A program made the position numbers and the translations under genes. The notes under the pieces were generated by a model. It worked only from the letters and a program-made list of their open reading frames with translations, ran no database searches and was not told the origin of the DNA. Below are positions 57,952 through 64,000 of a stretch of DNA of 64,000 bases, piece after piece. Numbering within the stretch: the first letter of the stretch is position 1; every line of letters starts with the position of its first letter. The DNA is from Psychrobacter immobilis. GTDB lineage: Bacteria > Pseudomonadota > Gammaproteobacteria > Pseudomonadales > Moraxellaceae. The stretch lies in assembly GCF_904846235.1 (NCBI RefSeq), contig NZ_CAJGZN010000010.1:1-64000 (forward strand), given 5' to 3'.

Positions 57952-58620
57952 GTGAATAAACAACAAGGCACTGTCAAAAAATGGCAGGACGATAAAGGAT
58001 TTGGCTTTATTGAAACTGAAGCGGGCGAGTCTGTCTTCTTTCATGTGAGTGAGTTTAAGGCTCAGCGCCGTCCTAATATCGGTGAGGCAGTGGTCTTTAG
58101 CATTGGACAAGATGCGGAGGGACGCAAGCGAGCCAAACAAGTACAAGAGCTTGGGTTTGTACAGCAAAAAATGGCACAAAAAAATAAACAGATCCGTCAA
58201 CGTAATGCCAAACGTAGCGCGCAAGCGGAGTTTGAGGCAGGACAAAAAAAACGCTCGTTTCTTGGACTGGCTTTTTATGGTGTCTTAGCTTTATTAGCAG
58301 CGACCGATAAACTGAATTGGCTAGTGGTCGGCTGGTATGCTGCACTAGGGTTAATCACTTATATAATGTATGCCAAAGACAAAGCTGCTGCGCAAAGTGG
58401 CGACTGGCGTACGCCTGAGTCTACATTGCACGTGCTGAGCGCGCTTGGCGGTTGGGTAGGGGCGCTATTGGCTCAGACGTATCTGCGGCACAAATCACAA
58501 AAGCCTGAATTTCGCGTTACCTATTATTTGACCGTTGTCATTAATATGGCAGGCTTGCTGTTTTTATTATCAGGTGGTGGGTTAGAGACCGTGACTGACT
58601 TACTGTCAGTGTCTCTGTAA
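57952..58620 (+). CDS. Cold-shock domain and DUF1294 membrane protein
   Basis: A 222-residue fusion protein. The N-terminal cold-shock domain has RNP1 KGFGFIE (15-21) and RNP2 VFFHV (28-32), which bind single-stranded nucleic acid. A basic, Lys/Gln-rich linker (about 65-105) leads to a DUF1294 membrane domain with three to four helices (SFLGLAFYGVLALLAA, LVVGWYAALGLITYIMY, ALGGWVGALLAQ, LLFLLSGGG). The GTG at 57952 has GAGGTG six bases upstream; the GTG at 57943 is inside that site. The fusion is common in Moraxellaceae; its role is not known. It faces fkpB and is followed by the HEPN-like gene. Confidence 0.9.
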   Translation: MNKQQGTVKKWQDDKGFGFIETEAGESVFFHVSEFKAQRRPNIGEAVVFSIGQDAEGRKRAKQVQELGFVQQKMAQKNKQIRQRNAKRSAQAEFEAGQKKRSFLGLAFYGVLALLAATDKLNWLVVGWYAALGLITYIMYAKDKAAAQSGDWRTPESTLHVLSALGGWVGALLAQTYLRHKSQKPEFRVTYYLTVVINMAGLLFLLSGGGLETVTDLLSVSL

Positions 58621-58651
58621 ATAAAACTAAAACATTAGGCATAAATAAAAC

Positions 58652-59437
58652 ATGATATTTTCCCGGGATTTGAAACATATAAAGTCAAATTATCACTTTA
58701 AACTAAGAACGATATTAGATTTCATCAATGAAATAGATATTTATATAGAAAAGAACCTTGATGAGATTAAAGAAGCTGGCCTTCCTTCTGACCCTGAAAC
58801 TACGTCAGAAGGAGAGAAGTTAAGAGACTTTTTTATTCAAGCTTTAGATAAGAGTAATAATAAGAAGGGTGAAGGTAAATTCAAGGTTACATCGCCAGCA
58901 TTGTCTAAATTTATACTAGTTTTCATTAAACAAATGAAATACAGTCAATTTTTAAATGAAATGACGCTGTCATATTTGATTGCATGCCAAGAAGCAATGT
59001 TTAAGGATTATTTGCAGTGTATTTTAATGAATAATACTAACTGTCTTAAGTCAGGAAAGGACAAACTTTCATATGATGAAATTTTAAATTTTGATAGTAT
59101 GGACGAATTGGTTAAAAGTATAGTAAAAAAAACAGTTGATAGTATAGGTTATGGCAGTACCGAGGATATCGCTAAATACTATCTCGAAAAATTCAACATA
59201 GAATTTAAAGATTTTCACGGCTGGAAGATAATTGTTGAATCAAGTTTACGAAGAAATCTAGTTATTCATAATAAAAGTTTAGCAAACGATAGTTACTGTA
59301 GAAGGTTTAGTGAGTTTAGCGTAGATGATAAGATTGACATTAGCGGTGAATACATTAAGGGAGTTGCAGAAAATTTAATAGAATTTAATGAGTTTTGTCT
59401 TTTTACAATAAGTCAAAAATTTGGGATAGAAACGTAG
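58652..59437 (+). CDS. HEPN-like (RiboL-PSP type) protein in a foreign-looking gene
   Basis: A 261-residue helical protein. SLRRNLVIHNKSLANDSY has the HEPN signature: Arg201 (or Arg200) followed four (or five) residues later by His206, with Asn202 after the Arg. HEPN proteins with this RX4-6H motif are often metal-independent ribonucleases found in toxin-antitoxin, abortive-infection and other conflict systems. The gene is strikingly A+T-rich with many AGA and ATA codons, unlike its neighbours, and it interrupts the usual lspA-fkpB order, so recent acquisition is likely. No antitoxin is adjacent; the gap to the DUF1294 gene is only 31 bases. Function is inferred, not shown. Confidence 0.7.
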   Translation: MIFSRDLKHIKSNYHFKLRTILDFINEIDIYIEKNLDEIKEAGLPSDPETTSEGEKLRDFFIQALDKSNNKKGEGKFKVTSPALSKFILVFIKQMKYSQFLNEMTLSYLIACQEAMFKDYLQCILMNNTNCLKSGKDKLSYDEILNFDSMDELVKSIVKKTVDSIGYGSTEDIAKYYLEKFNIEFKDFHGWKIIVESSLRRNLVIHNKSLANDSYCRRFSEFSVDDKIDISGEYIKGVAENLIEFNEFCLFTISQKFGIET

Positions 59438-59451
59438 AGTTTAGGGTAAAC

Positions 59452-59489
59452 AAAAAAAGGCGCGTTACGACTGCGTAACCCACCTTTTT
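59452..59489. terminator. Bidirectional terminator-like hairpin made from a GGGTTACGC repeat
   Basis: GTTACG and CGTAAC pair around ACTG; outer AAGG/CCTT extends the stem past two mismatches, and A and T runs flank it. It separates the convergent HEPN-like gene and lspA. The sequence is of the widespread GTGGGTTACGC repeat type. Confidence 0.65.
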
Positions 59490-59527
59490 AATTTATAAAT
59501 CGAATTAATATCTCTAGCTACATGCGT

Positions 59528-60187
59528 TTATGACCGTGGCATTTCACGCTTCTTTTCCAAAAACAGCATATCGATGACAATCAATAGTACACCGATAGAT
59601 ATACCGATATCCGCGATATTAAAAATCGGATAATGCCAAACATCAGCATAATGCACATGGATAAAATCAATCACATGACCATGTAGTAAGCGGTCGATTA
59701 AATTACCAACTGCACCGCCCAATACTAAGGCTAGGCCAAAAGATAACAGCGTGGCTTTGCGTGGTGCTTTAATCAGATAGATGATTAGAAATAGCGACAT
59801 TAGTAATGCCAGTCCTGAAAAAAACCACTTCTGCCAACCGCCAGCATCCGCCAAAAAGCTAAATGCCGCGCCATAGTTATAAGCCAATGTCCAATTAAGA
59901 AATGGCTCAATCACCGGCACTGGATCATGAAAGGTCAGTTTGGTTTCTGCCAGCCATTTGGTCCACTGATCGATGATGACAACAACCAATGCCAATATAT
60001 ACCATACAAAAGCACGACTACCATTGGCCACCAGCTTTGGTGTCCTATTTGTTGACTTGGTCAGGCGACTTTTAGGTGTAGTCGAGCTACCCGTGGTTGC
60101 ATGAGCAGGCTTAGGCGAATGGTCAACCTCAACAACTTGCGGCTGCTGGTCATGCTGGCTTTCAGGTGAGTCTGTTGGGTTAGGCAT
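59528..60187 (-). CDS. lspA: Lipoprotein signal peptidase
   Basis: A 219-residue inner-membrane aspartic protease that removes signal peptides from diacylglyceryl-prolipoproteins. Active Asp residues lie in [15 protein letters not shown] and [11 protein letters not shown]. Four helices are present. The first ~55 residues are a polar, Gln/Pro/Thr-rich tail absent from E. coli LspA. I start at the ATG at 60187, which has GAGGTG upstream and overlaps the last eight bases of ileS; an ATG at 60217 is inside ileS. Coupling to ileS is typical. Confidence 0.95.
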   Translation of the reverse strand: MPNPTDSPESQHDQQPQVVEVDHSPKPAHATTGSSTTPKSRLTKSTNRTPKLVANGSRAFVWYILALVVVIIDQWTKWLAETKLTFHDPVPVIEPFLNWTLAYNYGAAFSFLADAGGWQKWFFSGLALLMSLFLIIYLIKAPRKATLLSFGLALVLGGAVGNLIDRLLHGHVIDFIHVHYADVWHYPIFNIADIGISIGVLLIVIDMLFLEKKREMPRS

Positions 60188-63041
60188 AGTGACGCACCTC
60201 GCCATCGCCACTGACATTGGTTACGCAGCGCGCGCATAGATCAGGGTGTGCGCTATCTGTACCGATGTCATCACGGATGTGCCAGCAGCGTACGCACTTA
60301 GTACCAGTAGCCGCGCTTACTTGGACCACTAAATCTACAGCCTCTTCGGTATTGGTATCGGGCGCTTCTGCTGTCTGTGTGATGCTATCAGCAGGCGCTT
60401 CGCTCATTGGCTTTAGTGCAGCGTTACTAGTAATTAGTACAAAACGAAGCTCTTCATCAAGCTTGGCTAAGCTCTCATGCATAGCACCGTCAGCGTATAG
60501 ACTCACGTCGGCAGACAAGTTGGCATTGATAATTTTTTCGCCACGTGCAGTTTCGATATGTTTGTTTACCATGTCTTTTGCGAACATAATGCGCTGCCAG
60601 TCATCGTTGCTGATAGCACTTAGCTCAAACGCTGGGAATTCATACCATTCTTGAGTGAATACATAGCCGCCTTTATCAGCATCACGTTGGTTCAGTACTT
60701 CCCAAGCCTCTTGCGCGGTGAATGATAGGATTGGTGTAATCCAGCGAATCAGCGCATGAGTGATATGGTAGATAGCCGTCTGCGCAGAGCGACGAGGCTG
60801 TCCATCTGCCTGCGTGGTGTACTGGCGATCTTTGATAATATCTAGATAGAAGCTACCCAAGTCTTGTGAGCAAAACGCCGTGACGTGCTGCGTGACTTGG
60901 TGAAAGTCCATCGCATCATAAGCGCTAATGATTTGCGCTTGTATGGTTTGTGCGCGCTCAATAATGAATTTATCAAGGCTAACCAATTCATTGATATCAA
61001 TGCTGTCGGTCGCTGGATTGAAGTCATCGGTATTGGCAAGCAAGAAACGTAAGGTATTACGGATACGGCGATACATATCGATCGCACCTTTAAAGACCGT
61101 CTTACCTGCGCTCATCTCATAACGATAGTCACTTGAGGCAATCCATAGACGCAGCATGTCTGCGCCTGTTTTATTGATTTCTTCTTGCGGGGTGATGATA
61201 TTGCCCAGTGACTTACTCATCTTGCGACCGTTTTCATCGACCACAAAACCATGGGTCAATACTTGCTTAAACGGTGGACGCTCATACATCGCTTCTGACG
61301 TTAGCAGTGACGTCTGGAACCAACCGCGATGCTGGTCAGAGCCTTCTAGATACATATCAGCTGGATTGGTCAATTCATCACGCTGATCAAGTACCGCAAA
61401 ATGCGTGGTGCCTGAGTCAAACCAAACGTCCAACGTGTCAGTTGCTTTGTCATAGTCAGCGGCTTCACTACCTAAGAAATCTTCACAGCTAGCATCAAAC
61501 CACGCTTCTACGCCGCCTTCATTGATTTTTTGTGCCGCAGTTTCCATCAGCTCAAGCGTGTTTGGATGCAGCTCGCCAGTTTCTTTATGCGTAAAGAAAG
61601 TAATCGGCACGCCCCATGTACGCTGACGCGAGATACACCAATCAGGACGACCTGTCATCATTGCTTCGATACGGTTTTGTCCCCACGCTGGCGTCCAGTT
61701 GACTGATGGAATATCAGCCAATGCGCGAGCACGTAAGCCTTTGGTTTCCATGTTAATAAACCACTGAGGCGTAGCACGGAAAATAATTGGAGACTTGTGA
61801 CGCCAGCAATGCGGGTAGCTATGCTCAATTTTGGTATGGCTGATTAAATGGCCATTGTCATGTAGGGCAGCGATGATTTTTGGATTGGCTTTATAGATGT
61901 GCTCGCCTGCAAATACAGCAGCGCTATCTAAATAAACGCCTGTACCGCTTACTGGGTTTTCCACTGGTAAGTTGTATTTTAGACCAACGATATAATCGTC
62001 TAAACCGTGACCAGGTGCAGTATGTACCAGACCAGTACCACTATCAGTAGTCACATGATCGCCCAAGATGAGCGGCACTTGACGGTCTGCAATTAGTGGA
62101 TGCTGGGCATGTAGGCCTTCAAGCTCGCTGCCTGATACAGTTGCTAGGATGCCGTTATTTTCTAGCTTAAGTTCGTTCAACGCAGTTTCGACAAGGTCCG
62201 CTGCGAGTAGCAGGTTGCCTTTTTCGGTAGCAACCACGCTATAGTTATGCTCTGGATGTACTGAGATAGCTTGGTTGGCAGGTAGTGTCCATGGCGTGGT
62301 GGTCCAAATAACAGCAGCGATGTTATCTGCGATATCTGCCAATGCGGCTACTTTATCCGTACCGAGCACATCAAAGCTGACATAGATCGCGTCAGAGACT
62401 TTGTCTTGATATTCTACTTCTGCTTCTGCTAGGGCAGAGCTACAGTCCAAGCACCAGTTGACTGGCTTCATACCGCGAGTCACATGACCATTGTCATAGA
62501 TTTTGGCAAGCGCACGCACGATGTTGGCTTCTTGATGAAAGTTCATGGTCAGATAAGGATTGTCCCAATCACCAAACACACCTAAACGCTTGAAGTCTGC
62601 CTTTTGCAGTTCAATCTGAGTACTCGCATATTCGCGGCATAGGCCACGGAATTCGGTAGCAGAAACTTTTTGACCAACTTTACCGACCTTGGCTTCGACT
62701 TTTTGTTCGATTGGCAGACCATGACAATCCCAACCAGGGACATAAGGCGCATCAAATCCTGATAAGGTTTTTGATTTTACAATAATGTCTTTTAGTACTT
62801 TATTGACCGCATGACCCAAGTGAATCTGACCGTTGGCGTATGGAGGGCCATCGTGCAAAATATATTTGGTTGCACCAGCACGCGCCTGACGAATTTTACC
62901 GTAGACGTCATCCGCTTCCCAAGCAGCCAACCAATCTGGCTCGCGTTTGGCAAGGTTTGCGCGCATCGCAAATGGCGTATCCGCAAGGTTCAGCGTGTCT
63001 TTGTAATCTTGGCTTGGTGTGTCAGTGCTTTTATCAGTCAT
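60180..63041 (-). CDS. ileS: Isoleucine-tRNA ligase
   Basis: A 953-residue class I synthetase that charges tRNA-Ile. The HIGH motif is [12 protein letters not shown] and KMSKS is [12 protein letters not shown]. The CP1 editing domain ([13 protein letters not shown]) removes mischarged valine. The C-terminal zinc site [12 protein letters not shown]...CARC is intact. I start at 63041 ([14 protein letters not shown]); upstream in-frame ATG at 63119 would add 26 residues not seen in the family. It is followed by lspA with an eight-base overlap. Confidence 0.96.
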   Translation of the reverse strand: MTDKSTDTPSQDYKDTLNLADTPFAMRANLAKREPDWLAAWEADDVYGKIRQARAGATKYILHDGPPYANGQIHLGHAVNKVLKDIIVKSKTLSGFDAPYVPGWDCHGLPIEQKVEAKVGKVGQKVSATEFRGLCREYASTQIELQKADFKRLGVFGDWDNPYLTMNFHQEANIVRALAKIYDNGHVTRGMKPVNWCLDCSSALAEAEVEYQDKVSDAIYVSFDVLGTDKVAALADIADNIAAVIWTTTPWTLPANQAISVHPEHNYSVVATEKGNLLLAADLVETALNELKLENNGILATVSGSELEGLHAQHPLIADRQVPLILGDHVTTDSGTGLVHTAPGHGLDDYIVGLKYNLPVENPVSGTGVYLDSAAVFAGEHIYKANPKIIAALHDNGHLISHTKIEHSYPHCWRHKSPIIFRATPQWFINMETKGLRARALADIPSVNWTPAWGQNRIEAMMTGRPDWCISRQRTWGVPITFFTHKETGELHPNTLELMETAAQKINEGGVEAWFDASCEDFLGSEAADYDKATDTLDVWFDSGTTHFAVLDQRDELTNPADMYLEGSDQHRGWFQTSLLTSEAMYERPPFKQVLTHGFVVDENGRKMSKSLGNIITPQEEINKTGADMLRLWIASSDYRYEMSAGKTVFKGAIDMYRRIRNTLRFLLANTDDFNPATDSIDINELVSLDKFIIERAQTIQAQIISAYDAMDFHQVTQHVTAFCSQDLGSFYLDIIKDRQYTTQADGQPRRSAQTAIYHITHALIRWITPILSFTAQEAWEVLNQRDADKGGYVFTQEWYEFPAFELSAISNDDWQRIMFAKDMVNKHIETARGEKIINANLSADVSLYADGAMHESLAKLDEELRFVLITSNAALKPMSEAPADSITQTAEAPDTNTEEAVDLVVQVSAATGTKCVRCWHIRDDIGTDSAHPDLCARCVTNVSGDGEVRHYA

Positions 63042-63491
63042 AGAAGATATCTTTTTAAAAGGTAGGTTTGTGTGTCGGTTCAAAACCGGATACAAGGCTC
63101 GATGTTCAATATAGTTCAATATAGTACTGATGGTTACGCGGTATTGATAATGCTTAATTACTAATAGTAGGTATATTGCTCATCATAGTCGGTTTATCAA
63201 CCATCATGTCAATAAATACCCATTGTCGCTCATTAGTCGGTAAATAGTTACGTCAATAATAAATGGTAACGAGACGATTGCAACATAAAATATGCTAGTA
63301 AAAATAATTCAAAAAAATATTTAGATCGGCAGCTATTATATGACAAAAAGGGTAGGGTAAAAAGAGCTGTGCGAGGTCAGCCCAATTTTGTCCAATATCA
63401 ATCGTTTATCTGTGTTGTATATCCTCAGCACGGACGTAGCTATAAGCTCCTTGAATGCTTATTCATTGAAACATAAAGTACGACTCAAGTG
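63042..63491. other. Intergenic region upstream of ileS
   Basis: The 450 bases are A+T-rich and hold no supportable gene. ribF, often upstream of ileS in this class, is absent here. The ileS promoter must lie here on the minus strand; I see no clear box. Confidence 0.35.
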
Positions 63492-64000
63492 CTAAAAAAC
63501 AGATGCTAACCATAAGCGCAGTTTTAGTGACCATAACGGCTGAATACCTGTCAGCCCTTGTGTCATCTCGCCATTTTCTAATACCACATAAGACGGTGTG
63601 ACTTGTCCTTGCCAATCTGCAAAGATATTGCCTTGTTGATCATTTATGGTGGTGAAATCAAACTGATGCTGATCGAGGTAGCCGCGTAACTCTTGGTTTG
63701 AGCCGGACTGTACGGCAACAGTGACAACGGGATAGTTATCTGCTGCTAGTTTATTGATAGTGGGCGAAGTAAAACTACAGACTGAACACCACGTACCCCA
63801 AAAGTATACCAGTGTCGGCCGCTCATGACTCATCGCTGCCAAATCGATAGTTTGCCCTTGGTAATCGGTCAGTTGCAATTGAGGGTTGGCAGGCATAATA
63901 GGCTGTCGCCACCAATTGACCACGCTATAGATCACGACAAACATGAGACCATATAACATTATCGTTTTAAGTATCGAAATGATCTTTCGCTTCGGCTGCT
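63492..64000 (-). CDS. Membrane-anchored thioredoxin-like protein (N-terminus outside window)
   Basis: The visible 169 codons encode a thioredoxin-fold protein of the TlpA/ScsD type. FWGTWCSVCSFTSP has the CXXC redox pair (CSVC), and VTPSYVVLENGEM has the cis-Pro. An N-terminal helix (LYGLMFVVIYSVVNWW) anchors it with the domain outside. An ATG at 63959 is possible, but the frame stays open to the window edge with a basic stretch (PKRKIISILKT) before the helix, so the true start is probably to the right. It is likely a periplasmic disulfide reductase or oxidase. I cannot tell which. Confidence 0.85.
   Translation of the reverse strand, partial: QPKRKIISILKTIMLYGLMFVVIYSVVNWWRQPIMPANPQLQLTDYQGQTIDLAAMSHERPTLVYFWGTWCSVCSFTSPTINKLAADNYPVVTVAVQSGSNQELRGYLDQHQFDFTTINDQQGNIFADWQGQVTPSYVVLENGEMTQGLTGIQPLWSLKLRLWLASVF

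Noticed and set aside
58049-58288. A 79-codon frame inside the CSD-DUF1294 gene
   Set aside because: Out-of-frame shadow of a protein with clear cold-shock motifs.

Overview
The window is a chromosomal stretch of a Moraxellaceae gammaproteobacterium, most likely a Psychrobacter. I base this on moderate-to-low G+C, the orders relA-rlmD-exonuclease-cysM-gacS and lepA-lepB-DUF4845-rnc-era-recO-pdxJ, a LepB that opens MDFDFNLILVP, and long polar N-terminal extensions on housekeeping proteins. The genus is an inference; no 16S gene is present. Most of the window is conserved housekeeping DNA. Accessory material sits at the left edge (IS630-type insertion sequence and miniature elements), at 43.4-47.8 kb (a chemosensory-like signalling operon) and at 58.6-59.4 kb (an A+T-rich HEPN-like gene).

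Layout. 0-2.3 kb: end of an IS630-family element, a gene remnant, three miniature inverted-repeat elements and two small lipoproteins. 2.4-10.2 kb: YgiQ radical-SAM protein, an ammonium transporter with a near-perfect sigma-54 promoter, an unknown partner gene, a lipoprotein, and a divergent Lrp/RarD pair. 10.4-14.1 kb: smpB, coaD, a YfhL-type ferredoxin and bioA-bioD. 14.1-14.8 kb: RNase P RNA and a CAU tRNA with clear promoter and terminator. 15.1-22.3 kb: lepA, lepB, DUF4845, rnc, era, recO, pdxJ. 22.3-28.3 kb: a FimT/GspH-like pseudopilin, an OmpA-family porin, typA, mscL and a small exported protein. 28.6-36.2 kb (minus strand): mutM, relA, rlmD, a PolB-type exonuclease and cysM. 36.7-43.0 kb: a GacS/BarA hybrid kinase, a crotonase and a Bcr/CflA exporter.

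43.4-47.8 kb is the most interesting part. A periplasmic solute-binding lipoprotein, a membrane CheA-like kinase without a CheW-binding domain, a single-domain CheY-like regulator and two tandem CheX-like phosphatases lie in one five-gene cluster. No cheW, cheB, cheR or flagellar gene is nearby, so the output is unknown. 48.3-50.3 kb: rpsB-tsf. 50.6-57.8 kb: lytic transglycosylase, LrgA/LrgB pair, hflX, a PlsC-type acyltransferase with tandem palindromes in its promoter region, an aldo/keto reductase and an FKBP isomerase. 57.9-59.4 kb: a cold-shock/DUF1294 membrane protein and the HEPN-like gene, both on the plus strand and lying between fkpB and lspA-ileS. The right edge holds a thioredoxin-like protein cut by the window.

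A repeat family links several places. 105-108-bp elements with TATAG...CTATA ends occur at 1254-1466 (two abutting units), 35056-35160 and, decayed, 47825-47905. Their ends resemble the end of the IS630-type element at position 127, which suggests they are non-autonomous relatives mobilised by it.
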